A program made the position numbers and the translations under genes. Positions 16,852 through 24,236 of a stretch of 38,383 nt of DNA are shown here, in pieces. The stretch spans positions 1 through 38,383 of the forward strand of contig NZ_JAFAND010000062.1 in the NCBI RefSeq assembly GCF_019232825.1, in the 5' to 3' direction. The DNA is from Paludibacterium sp. (GTDB lineage: Bacteria; Pseudomonadota; Gammaproteobacteria; Burkholderiales; Chromobacteriaceae). Within the stretch, counting starts at the first letter, position 1. Each line of letters starts with the position of its first letter. Below the pieces are notes generated by a model. That model did no database searches, was not told the DNA's origin, and saw only the letters and a list, made by a program, of their open reading frames with translations.

Positions 16852-18300
16852 ATGATGAAGAAGCATGCAACTACTGGTCATTTGGGGATGGCCGGCTTGT
16901 GGGTGCTGCTGGCTGGACAGTTATTGCCGCAGGTGGATTTTTCCATTGTCAACGTGGCGCTGGCGGATCTGGCCCGCTCGCTGTCCGCCACGGAAACGGA
17001 TCTGGCGCTGATGGTATCGGTGTATGGCGTGGCGTTCGCCGTTTGCTTGGCTTTGGGTGGGCGGCTGGGCGACAACTTTGGCCGCCGCCGTCTGTTCAAT
17101 ATTGGCGTCGCGCTGTTTGGCATGGCCTCGTTGTTGTGCGGACTGGCGCCGTCGATGGGCTTTCTCTTGGCGGCCCGGGTGTTGCAGGGGCTGGCCGCCG
17201 CCCTGTTGGTGCCGCAGATTCTCGCCACGATCCATGTCTGCCTGAGCGGCCACGCCCATTCGCGCGCGCTGGGCTTCTACGGCGCCGTCGGCGGGCTGGC
17301 GTTCATCATCGGTCAAGTGCTGGGCGGATTTTTGGTTTCCGCCATGGGATGGCGCAGTGTGTTTCTGATCAATTTGCCGATCTGTCTGGCGGTTCTGGCG
17401 CTGTCGCGGCGCATGTTGCCCGAAACCCGGCGCGAGCGCGCCGCGCACATCGACGTGCCCGGCACGCTGGTGCTGACGCTGCTGATTCTATGCTTGTTGC
17501 TGCCGTTGGCGCTCGGTCCGTCGCGCCACTGGTCCTGGCCTTATCTGGCGATGCTGTCGATGGCATTGCCGCTCGTCGCGTGGCTCGCGCGCGTTGAACT
17601 GGCGCAGGAACGGCGAGGTCTTGTGCCGTTGCTGCCGCCTTCGCTGTTGCGTATCGGCAGCGTGCGCTTCGGCTTGCTGGTGGCGGTGCTGTTTTACAGT
17701 TGCTGGAGCGGTTTCATGTTCGTGATGGCGTTGGCGTTGCAAACGGGGGCTGGCTTGTCGCCGCTCGCTTGCGGCAACGTATTCATTCCGCTGGGCGCCG
17801 CCTATTTTGCCAGCTCGCTCGTGAGTGCCCGGCTGGCGGCTCGGCTCGGGCGCCTGCGCGCGCTTTTGTTGGGCTCCTCGGTGCAGATGGCTGGGCTGTT
17901 GGGCATCCTGCTCAGTTGCCGGCTGGCGTGGCCGCATCCCAGTCTGCTGTCGTTGGCGCCGGCGCTGATGCTGGTCGGCGCCGGTCAGGCGCAGATCGTC
18001 AGCAGTTTTTTCCGTATCGGCTTGTCCGACGTGCCGGCTGATCACGCCGGCGCTGGCAGCGCCATGTTGACCACCGTGCAGCAGGCGGCGTTTGGTTTGG
18101 GGTCGGCCGTGCTGGGCGCGGTGTTTGCGCAAACCTTCGCCGGCGGCGGCGACGCGCTGGCGGCGTTGTTTGCCGCCATCGGCGCCGAATTCGGCCTGAT
18201 GATGCTATTGCTGGCCAGCACGCTGGCGTATGGCTGGCGCGCGCGGCGTGCTGGCGCGCTCAGGCCAACACCGTGCGGCGCGGCATCACGAGCCGGCTGA
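16852..18300 (+). CDS. MFS drug efflux pump, DHA2-like
   Basis: The 482-residue protein has many membrane helices and the MFS motifs of drug/H+ antiporters: VDFSIVNVALADLARSL in helix 1, GGRLGDNFGRRRLF in the loop after helix 2 (motif A) and VLQGLAAALLVPQILATI in helix 4. The length and pattern fit the 14-helix DHA2 (EmrB/QacA) group. Two ATGs lie side by side (16852 and 16855); spacing from GGAG favours the second slightly. It diverges from an XRE regulator and its 3' end overlaps the convergent hydrolase gene by 41 bp. Substrate is unknown. Confidence 0.88.
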   Translation: MMKKHATTGHLGMAGLWVLLAGQLLPQVDFSIVNVALADLARSLSATETDLALMVSVYGVAFAVCLALGGRLGDNFGRRRLFNIGVALFGMASLLCGLAPSMGFLLAARVLQGLAAALLVPQILATIHVCLSGHAHSRALGFYGAVGGLAFIIGQVLGGFLVSAMGWRSVFLINLPICLAVLALSRRMLPETRRERAAHIDVPGTLVLTLLILCLLLPLALGPSRHWSWPYLAMLSMALPLVAWLARVELAQERRGLVPLLPPSLLRIGSVRFGLLVAVLFYSCWSGFMFVMALALQTGAGLSPLACGNVFIPLGAAYFASSLVSARLAARLGRLRALLLGSSVQMAGLLGILLSCRLAWPHPSLLSLAPALMLVGAGQAQIVSSFFRIGLSDVPADHAGAGSAMLTTVQQAAFGLGSAVLGAVFAQTFAGGGDALAALFAAIGAEFGLMMLLLASTLAYGWRARRAGALRPTPCGAASRAG

Positions 18301-19390
18301 TGAGTCCGGCGGGATAGGGGAGGCTGCCGGATACCCCCAAGTGCCGCCGCAGCCACAGCAGGATGCCCGGCACCAGCCGCACAAACTGCTCGGCGGCGCA
18401 ATGGCCGGCATGCTCGATCAGCCAAACCTCGGCGTTGGCGAGGCCGGCGAAGCCCTGCGTGTCCTGCAGGCCGACATAGGGGTCGTTGCGGCCGTTGATC
18501 ACCAGCAGCTTGGCCTTGGGGGGCGCGATCAGCAAGCCTTGATGCGCTAGCGAGAACTCCTGTGTCAGCTGGTTGGCCTGCGCCTCATCCGGCATGGCGG
18601 AAAGCTGCATGGCATTGGCGATGGTGCCGGTCAGCGCGTTGTTGAGCGTGAGCGGGCTCGATCCGGGCTGGGTATCGAACCCGACCGGGCCGCCGATGTC
18701 CACGGCCGCGTCGACCGCGCCCTGCATGGCGAGCTTGGCCGCCCAATGCCCGCCGATGCTGATGCCGAGCATGCCGGTGCGCGCCGATGGATCGCGCAGT
18801 TGGTCGATCACCTGGCGATAGACTTCCTGACTGTCCGGCTCAAGCGGCAGCGTCGTTTCTCCTGTGCCCGGCATGTCGAGCGCGCACACGCGCAAACCGC
18901 CATAACGGGCGAGCGCCACGGCCAGCTGATGTAGTTCGAATTTGCCGATGTACACCCCGCCGCTCAGGCATAGCAGCGGTCTTGGCCGGCGGGCCGGCGC
19001 CGCCGGTTCGAACAGGTGCGCCATGATCTGGCTCGGCCCGGCCGCGGTGCGGATATCGAGCGACTTGCGTTCGAAGCGGCAGGGAAATTCCGGCGCCGCG
19101 CGTAGATAACAGCGGATCTGATCGGCCAGCGCCTGCTTGCGCTCCGGCGTGTTGATCACCGGGAAACGCGCCGCGCCATGACACGCCGAGGCCTCCAGCC
19201 AGCGCTCGGCGCGCTCCGCCTGTTTGGCGTGCAACGTCCATTCATGGGTCCAGGCGCCGGGCCCGGTGCCCCAGAAATTGGTCACGTGGCTACGCACTTG
19301 GCGCAACGACCGGCGGGAAATGCCCTGGGCTTTCAGCTGCCAGGCGCGTTCGTCGAAGAGCGCCTGATAGTCCAGATCAAAGGTAAACAT
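18260..19390 (-). CDS. Alpha/beta hydrolase, FrsA-like (DUF1100)
   Basis: The 376-residue protein has an N-terminal helical cap (1-100) before an alpha/beta hydrolase core, as in FrsA-like esterases and related C-C bond hydrolases. The nucleophile elbow is GISIGG (Ser211), the acid is probably Asp303 (NGRNDPYV) and the base His330 or His327 (EHAGHC). GLSGGVYIGK-like CLSGGVYIGK (141-150) supplies the oxyanion region. The start at 19390 fits the family; the frame continues upstream without need. Its last 41 bp overlap the MFS pump gene on the other strand. Being next to a pump and regulator suggests a role with the same foreign or secondary compound; this is a guess. Confidence 0.8.
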   Translation of the reverse strand: MFTFDLDYQALFDERAWQLKAQGISRRSLRQVRSHVTNFWGTGPGAWTHEWTLHAKQAERAERWLEASACHGAARFPVINTPERKQALADQIRCYLRAAPEFPCRFERKSLDIRTAAGPSQIMAHLFEPAAPARRPRPLLCLSGGVYIGKFELHQLAVALARYGGLRVCALDMPGTGETTLPLEPDSQEVYRQVIDQLRDPSARTGMLGISIGGHWAAKLAMQGAVDAAVDIGGPVGFDTQPGSSPLTLNNALTGTIANAMQLSAMPDEAQANQLTQEFSLAHQGLLIAPPKAKLLVINGRNDPYVGLQDTQGFAGLANAEVWLIEHAGHCAAEQFVRLVPGILLWLRRHLGVSGSLPYPAGLISRLVMPRRTVLA

Positions 19391-19482
19391 GCGGATTCTC
19401 GGCCTTATGCGGTGAGTCCGAATCGACGGCGGATCGCGCGAAACGGGCAATGGCATTGCGCGGGTTGGTGATAAACCGGCTT

Positions 19483-19512
19483 ATTATGATAAGAAGCGGT
19501 GCGTCATGACAA
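19483..19512 (-). promoter_or_regulatory. Probable promoter of the FrsA-like hydrolase gene
   Basis: On the minus strand, TTGTCA (19507-19512) and CATAAT (19483-19488) are separated by 18 bp, a good sigma-70 pair, about 93 bp before the start codon. A CTTAT/ATAAG inverted repeat (19480-19493) overlaps the -10 element and may be an operator. Confidence 0.5.
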
Positions 19513-19595
19513 CTTGATGATAGTCAGCACTGTGGTCTGCGAGGTCACAACGGCTTTTCCCTATGATGCGCGCCGGACAAGGAAAAAAAGCGATC

Positions 19596-20399
19596 TCAGG
19601 CACTAACGTCGATCTGTCCGCCGCTGCCGTCGTCGATCGCGCTGGCGGCTGATGCGCTGTTCGCCGCATCGACATCTGCGATTGCCTTATCGGCGTCGGA
19701 GAGACTCTCATCCGTTTTCGACAGGTCGTGTTGGGCATCCTTATGGGAGCGGGACAGTGATTTGAGCATCTGCCGCATGGCTTTGATCTCGGCGGCCAGT
19801 TCTTTCAATGTGCTGGAGAGCGCGTCGCCGGCGGTGTTGCCGATGGATCCCGTGGTCGTGGTCGAACCGGCGCCGGCCGCGCCGCTGCTGTCCGTGCCTG
19901 CCGCCGCGTTCGTTGACGCGGTTGTGTCGCTCATGGCCTGGGTTGGCGCATTGTCCGCGCCATCCACGCTGACGCTGACGGCGATCGTGCTTCCACCATC
20001 CGTGCCGTTGCCGTTCAGCGATTTTAGCTCCCCAGCGATCGATTGCAGCTCTTTCGCCAGCTGCGCCAGTTGTTGCGCCAAGCCCTTGACCGTGGCCGGC
20101 GACGCCATGGCCATCATCTGCCGCAGCGCCTTAATGCGTTGCTTGAGCATCTCGGCACGCTGTCCCAGCACCGCGCGTTGGCTGGCACGCGTCGAACTCG
20201 ATATCGCGGACGCTTGCTGTTTGGCTTGTTGCCGAGATTGGGCCAAATGGCTGAGCGCCTGCTGGATCGTGCTGCTGAGCGTCACGCGGTCGGTGGCGCT
20301 ATCCGTGAGGTTCGCGGCGGCGGCTGCCGGCTTGTTCCGGGAGGTGGCGGCGGTGCTCAGTGTGACCGTTATCGGCTGCGTTAGTATGCGAATTTGCAT
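19596..20399 (-). CDS. Unknown low-complexity, coiled-coil protein
   Basis: I do not recognise this 267-residue protein. It has an Ala/Thr-rich N terminus with a DRVTLSSTIQQAL motif (about 38-50) and a Gln/Lys/Arg-rich coiled coil (50-125; QRAEMLKQRIKALRQMMAMA, LAQQLAQLAKELQSIAGELK). A Ser/Thr/Gly/Ala-rich linker (about 128-190), a second coiled coil (195-235; LKELAAEIKAMRQMLKSLSR) and an acidic tail complete it. It has no Cys and no clear signal peptide. An upstream ATG at 20447 would add 16 residues. It lies 65 bp after the MocR regulator on the same strand. The look is that of a structural or secreted-type helical protein (compare flagellar or type III accessory proteins), but nothing in the neighbourhood supports a specific role. 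Confidence 0.6.
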   Translation of the reverse strand: MQIRILTQPITVTLSTAATSRNKPAAAAANLTDSATDRVTLSSTIQQALSHLAQSRQQAKQQASAISSSTRASQRAVLGQRAEMLKQRIKALRQMMAMASPATVKGLAQQLAQLAKELQSIAGELKSLNGNGTDGGSTIAVSVSVDGADNAPTQAMSDTTASTNAAAGTDSSGAAGAGSTTTTGSIGNTAGDALSSTLKELAAEIKAMRQMLKSLSRSHKDAQHDLSKTDESLSDADKAIADVDAANSASAASAIDDGSGGQIDVSA

Positions 20400-20464
20400 A
20401 TTTATAAAAATTATCGATGACGATGATATATCGTCCACGTAGACCATTTCTTGAGCGCGCAGTC

Positions 20465-21991
20465 TCATGCAGGCATGCGCGCGCGACGTTCGGCGCGCGC
20501 CGCGATATGCGCCTGCAACAGCGCGCCCAGGCGTTCGGTGGCTTGCCGCAACGTGTCGTCTGGCACCGAGGCGAACGCCAATTGCAAGGCCGGCGGGTAG
20601 CGGCGAAGCAAGGCCAGCGAGGACAGGGGGCGCACTTGTATGCCTTGGGTGCACAGTTCGTCGGCGATCGCTTGATCGTCGAGGCCGGATGGCAGCCAGA
20701 GCACGAAATGAAAACCGCAGTGCTCGCCAGACAGCCGCGGCCGCTCGATCCAACGCCCCAGTTCTTGCACCACCACGTCGCGCCGGCGCTGGTAGATGCG
20801 CCGCGCTTGGCGGATATGGGCGTAGAGGTCGCCCGATTCGATCATCGAGGCCAGCGCCTGCTGTTCGATCAGTCCCGGATAGGCGCCGGCGGCATACAGG
20901 CGCTGGATCAGCGCCGGGCGCCAGCTTTGCGGCACGATCATGAAGCCGATGCGCAGCGAGGCGTACAGTAGCTTGTTGAAGCTGCCGCAGAACAGCACGC
21001 GGTCGTCGCGGTCGCTGGATTTGAGCGCCGGCGGCGGTGACTTCAGGTAGTTGTATTCGCTGTCGTAGTCGTCTTCGATCACCAGCGCACCATGGCGTCG
21101 CGCCCAGTCGAGCAGGGCCACCCGGCGCGAGGCGCTCATCGTGTAGCCGAGCGGCGACTGGTGGGCGGGGGTGACGTAGACCGCCGCGCACGGCGTATCG
21201 CCCAGCGCCTCGACCTGGAGCCCTTCGCTGTCGACCGCAGTCGGGCGCAACGTCAGACCGCGCGATTCGAAAATCTCGCGCGCCTGGCGGTAGGTCGGAT
21301 CCTCCAGCGCCACGGTCGCTCCCTGGGGTAACAAGCCGGCCACCAGGCTGAGCGCCTGGCGGATGCCGGTGGTGATCACCACGTCGTCCGCCTGGCATTC
21401 GATGCCGCGCACGCCACGCACATAGTCTGCGACCGCTTGGCGCAGCCGGCACAAGCCGCCGAATTGCATCAAATGCATATCGTCCACCGCGATTTCGCGC
21501 GTCGCGCGCGTCAGGTGCTGGCGCCATTTCGCCAGGTCCAGCAATTGCGGGTCGGCGGCGCGGGCGATGAACGCCTCTCGCGCCGGACCGGGCGCACAGT
21601 TGAGCCGGCCCTGCGTTTCCGGCGCCGGAATCGGCTTACCGATCGCAGCGGGCGCGACGGCGCGGGCGACGCGGCAAGGCGTGTCCGGCAGCATGAAATG
21701 CTCGGGCAAGGCGGCGGTGACGAACGTGCCGGCGCCTTGGCGCCGTTCCAAATAGCCCTCGATGGTCAATCGCTCGTAAGCCTGCTCCACCGTGCCGCGC
21801 GACAACGACCAGCGCGCCGCCAGCTCGCGCGTGGACGGCACCTGTTCGCCCAGGCGCAGGCGGCCGTCGATGACCGCCTGACGCAGACTGCGGTAAACCT
21901 GATCCTGGCGGGTGAGATTGGCGGGCGCTTCGAGCAGGGGGATATCCAGGGTTTTGACGCGACGCATTTTAAGAGCCCTTAAGTGGTCCAT
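20465..21991 (-). CDS. MocR-type regulator (GntR HTH fused to aminotransferase-like domain)
   Basis: The 508-residue protein has a GntR winged helix (about 25-95; VPSTRELAARWSLSRGTVEQAYERL) joined to a fold-type I aminotransferase-like domain. That domain keeps the PLP lysine (GSFNKLL, Lys340) and the cofactor pocket (EDDYDSEYNY, 306-315; TPAHQSPLG, 274-282). MocR proteins use PLP to sense vitamin B6 or amino acid-related compounds and often control a divergent gene. The divergent ORF here encodes a 64-residue protein. The ATG at 21991 is used; ATG 21967 is an alternative with AAGGGC upstream. An inverted repeat (22002-22018) just upstream may be its operator. PdxR or TauR identity cannot be assigned. 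Confidence 0.88.
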   Translation of the reverse strand: MDHLRALKMRRVKTLDIPLLEAPANLTRQDQVYRSLRQAVIDGRLRLGEQVPSTRELAARWSLSRGTVEQAYERLTIEGYLERRQGAGTFVTAALPEHFMLPDTPCRVARAVAPAAIGKPIPAPETQGRLNCAPGPAREAFIARAADPQLLDLAKWRQHLTRATREIAVDDMHLMQFGGLCRLRQAVADYVRGVRGIECQADDVVITTGIRQALSLVAGLLPQGATVALEDPTYRQAREIFESRGLTLRPTAVDSEGLQVEALGDTPCAAVYVTPAHQSPLGYTMSASRRVALLDWARRHGALVIEDDYDSEYNYLKSPPPALKSSDRDDRVLFCGSFNKLLYASLRIGFMIVPQSWRPALIQRLYAAGAYPGLIEQQALASMIESGDLYAHIRQARRIYQRRRDVVVQELGRWIERPRLSGEHCGFHFVLWLPSGLDDQAIADELCTQGIQVRPLSSLALLRRYPPALQLAFASVPDDTLRQATERLGALLQAHIAARAERRARMPA

Positions 21992-22001
21992 TCAAAAAAG
22001 C

Positions 22002-22018
22002 ATGAAGTGGAACTTCAT
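22002..22018. promoter_or_regulatory. Operator candidate of the MocR regulator
   Basis: ATGAAGT-N3-ACTTCAT is a perfect 7-bp inverted repeat 11 bp before the regulator start. The AAGTGG inside it also occurs at 21981-21986, giving a direct repeat 24 bp apart, as often seen at MocR sites. Confidence 0.5.
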
Positions 22019-22082
22019 TGTGAACCAATATGCAATTAGGATTATCGGGCGTCAAGAAGAAAATAATTAAATGGAGCCGATT

Positions 22083-22277
22083 ATGAAAATTTATTTGTCA
22101 TTACCTCGCCGCTTCAACATATTGTTAAGTAAGTGGTTTTCCGGCATGACCACGCATGTGCGCTATGGCTATCGCGCCGATGTCGAGGCGTGGGTGCACT
22201 GTTCACATGCCGCAGCGACGGGCGAGGCACGCATAGACTGCCCGCACTGCCGCGCCGCCAGATTGCCGCCGGTTTAA
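22083..22277 (+). CDS. Small protein of unknown function with CxxC
   Basis: The 64-residue ORF starts at ATG 22083 behind GGAG (22073-22076). The N terminus is basic and amphipathic (KIYLSLPRRFNILLSKWFSG). The C-terminal half has VHCSH and DCPHCR, four possible metal ligands or more (two Cys/His pairs), so a small zinc-binding fold is possible. It is divergent from the MocR gene and might be its target. I do not recognise it. Confidence 0.5.
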   Translation: MKIYLSLPRRFNILLSKWFSGMTTHVRYGYRADVEAWVHCSHAAATGEARIDCPHCRAARLPPV

Positions 22278-22342
22278 AGGCGGGGCGGGTTGTACCGAGT
22301 GGATCGGCCCCTGCGCGCTTCGGGACAGGATGCGCGGTGGAA

Positions 22343-22379
22343 GGAAGGTCAAAACAACGATTAGAGGAGAGAACCTTCC
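22343..22379 (+). other. Leader hairpin before the second small ORF
   Basis: GGAAGGT (22343-22349) and ACCTTCC (22373-22379) form a 7-bp stem with a 23-nt loop, 48 bp upstream of the next start codon. There is no T run. It may shape the mRNA leader. Confidence 0.3.
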
Positions 22380-22427
22380 GGCTGAATCTGCTTTTCATAA
22401 GACAAAAGAGATCAAGGAGAAAGCAGA

Positions 22428-22634
22428 ATGACGATCGGAGAAAAATGGCGCCAACACCGTCAGGCTGTTGGCCATGCGTGGTACTGGGGCATGGGCTTGC
22501 AAATCAACCAAGCCCTGCATGATAAATCTGTGCTGACGGCCATGCGACGTGCCCAGGCAATGCCCGTGGTGTGTGGTTGCCCGGATGGCGTGCAGTGCAG
22601 CCTGTGCGCACCGATTACCGACGGCGAGGATTGA
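22428..22634 (+). CDS. Small Cys-rich protein of unknown function
   Basis: The 68-residue ORF has a very good ribosome site (AAGGAG at 22412-22417 region, before GAAAGCAG). Its N-terminal half is a basic helix (MTIGEKWRQHRQAVGHAWYW) and its C-terminal part has a CGCPDGVQCSLC cluster (residues 49-60) with four Cys. It follows the other small ORF by 150 bp and ends before a strong terminator. The Cys spacing suggests metal or cluster binding. I do not recognise the family. Confidence 0.6.
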   Translation: MTIGEKWRQHRQAVGHAWYWGMGLQINQALHDKSVLTAMRRAQAMPVVCGCPDGVQCSLCAPITDGED

Positions 22635-22654
22635 CGCCGCGTATCCGTTTACGG

Positions 22655-22692
22655 AATAGAGCGGCCAGCGCATAGACGCTGGCCGCTCTATT
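22655..22692. terminator. Strong bidirectional terminator
   Basis: A 16-bp perfect stem (22655-22670 with 22677-22692) around CATAGA is followed by TTC. It sits between the convergent small ORF (ends 22634) and the SDR gene (ends 22695), so it can end both transcripts. Confidence 0.9.
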
Positions 22693-22694
22693 TT

Positions 22695-23483
22695 CTAATC
22701 GTTGCGCATCAGCCGGTAAGCCAGCCGCCGCTGCCACGCGCGCGGCACAAAACGGTTGCCGAACACCGTCAGCGCGTTGAGAAGCCCGGGCACCACGGCG
22801 GCGCGGCGCGCGGCGAGCGCCGACAGTGCCCGGCGCACCACGGTCTTGCTCTGCATGATGACCATGCGTTGGTAGGGGGTGGGCTGCTGTCCCGAGACGT
22901 CGAAGAAATGCGTGGCGGTGACGCCGGGCGACAAGACGGTGACCTGGACGCCGTGCGGCTTGAGTTCTTCGTGCAGAGCCTCGCCCAACAGCAATACGTA
23001 GGCTTTGCTGGCACAGTATGCGGCGTAGGTCGGGGTGGCCTGGTAAGCGCCGACGGAGGCCACCAACAGAATTTGGCCGTGTCCGCGCGCCGCCATGTCG
23101 GCGGCAAAGAGCCGCGTGAGCTCGGTCAAGGCGACGATATTGAGTTGCAGCATGCCCTGCAGACGGTCGAGCGGTTGCTGATGAAACGCGCCATGCACAC
23201 CGAAACCGGCGTTGTTGACCAATAATTCGACCGGCAAGCCCAGTGCGTCGATGCGTTCTTTGAGCGCTTGCGCCGCGCCCGGGGCGGCCAGATCCTGCGG
23301 CAAAACTTCCACCGCCACCCCGTGCTGGGCGATAAGCGTATCGGCCAACTTCCGCATCGGCGCCAGACTGCGCGCCACCAACAGCAGCGAATAGCCTTGC
23401 GCCGCCAATTGGCGGGCGAAATCGGCGCCTAGGCCGCTGGATGCGCCGGTGACCAGTGCCCAGCGCTTGTCTTGCTGATTCAT
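22695..23483 (-). CDS. Short-chain dehydrogenase/reductase (classical SDR)
   Basis: The 262-residue protein is a classical SDR using NAD(P)H. It has TGASSGLG (12-19), NNAG (90-93), the catalytic Ser143 and YCASK (Tyr156, Lys160), and ends in a basic C-terminal segment. It resembles the DltE/YqjQ-like group acting on lipophilic carbonyls, but the substrate is not clear. A 21-bp palindrome (23498-23518) sits 15 bp upstream of the start and should decide its regulation. The regulator gene is not adjacent. Confidence 0.9.
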   Translation of the reverse strand: MNQQDKRWALVTGASSGLGADFARQLAAQGYSLLLVARSLAPMRKLADTLIAQHGVAVEVLPQDLAAPGAAQALKERIDALGLPVELLVNNAGFGVHGAFHQQPLDRLQGMLQLNIVALTELTRLFAADMAARGHGQILLVASVGAYQATPTYAAYCASKAYVLLLGEALHEELKPHGVQVTVLSPGVTATHFFDVSGQQPTPYQRMVIMQSKTVVRRALSALAARRAAVVPGLLNALTVFGNRFVPRAWQRRLAYRLMRND

Positions 23484-23497
23484 CGCTCCGCTCCAAT

Positions 23498-23518
23498 AAA
23501 ATGACTAATGGTCATTTT
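23498..23518. promoter_or_regulatory. Palindromic operator upstream of the SDR gene
   Basis: AAAATGAC-N5-GTCATTTT is a perfect 8-bp inverted repeat with a 5-bp spacer. The size is typical of TetR-family operators. No TetR gene is in the window. Confidence 0.65.
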
Positions 23519-23615
23519 TTATCACGAATAGTGCGCCCGTCGCAAGCCACCCGTTGCACGCTCGGCGACACATCTCTTATATTCGAGATAAATCTGCAAC
23601 AACAAAGGGATAACC

Positions 23616-24236
23616 ATGAACTTCCTGCCTCACTTGGCCATGGTGGCCGCCGTCATGCTGCTGGCCTGCATCAGCCCCGGTCCCGATTTGATCGCGGTGT
23701 CCTCGCATGGCTTGAACAGCCGCCGCGCCGGGCTCGCCGTTGCCGCCGGCATTGCCTCCTCTCACGCCGTTTGGGCCGCGCTGACCATCTTTGGCCTGGG
23801 GCTGCTGATTAGCCAATTGGCCGGCCTGTACTGGGTGATTCGCATGGCCGGCGCTTTATACCTGCTGTATCTCGGCGTGGGCATGCTGCGTGGGTTGTGG
23901 CGGCCCGAACAGGAAAGCGCGCTCGCCCGGGCCGAAACGCGCGGCGCCGCGGCCGCCTACAAGAAGGGATTGACCGTGGGACTCACGAACCCCAAGGCGG
24001 CAACCTTCTTCGGCAGCCTGTTCGTGACGTTGTTGCCGGTGCATGCACCGGTCTGGGTGCTGGGTATGACGTGGCTCAGCGTGGTGCTGGTGTCGATCGG
24101 CTGGTTCAGTCTGGTGGCCTGTCTCTTCTCGACCCGCGCCGTGCAGCAAGGTTACGCGCGCCTAAGAAAACCGATCGATGCCGTGATGGGAACGCTGCTC
24201 TTGGCGCTGGGCGCGCGGCTGGCGCTTGATCATTGA
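23616..24236 (+). CDS. LysE/RhtB family amino acid exporter
   Basis: The 206-residue inner membrane protein has about six hydrophobic helices and the LysE/RhtB family signature near the N terminus (SPGPDLIAVSSHGLNSRRAGLAVAAGI) and the conserved GLTNPKAATFFGSLF in the middle. Such proteins export amino acids such as threonine, homoserine or leucine. It ends with a 7-bp overlap with the convergent membrane protein gene. The substrate is not known from the sequence. Confidence 0.9.
   Translation: MNFLPHLAMVAAVMLLACISPGPDLIAVSSHGLNSRRAGLAVAAGIASSHAVWAALTIFGLGLLISQLAGLYWVIRMAGALYLLYLGVGMLRGLWRPEQESALARAETRGAAAAYKKGLTVGLTNPKAATFFGSLFVTLLPVHAPVWVLGMTWLSVVLVSIGWFSLVACLFSTRAVQQGYARLRKPIDAVMGTLLLALGARLALDH

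Noticed and set aside
16725-17597. 290-codon plus frame overlapping the MFS pump gene
   Set aside because: It is an alternative frame of the real gene and shows Gly/Arg/Ala-rich non-protein composition.
20419-20465. Extension of the coiled-coil gene into the MocR gene (long minus frame up to 21527)
   Set aside because: The upstream part overlaps the MocR gene in another frame and is Arg/Ala-rich; the start must be at 20447 or 20399.
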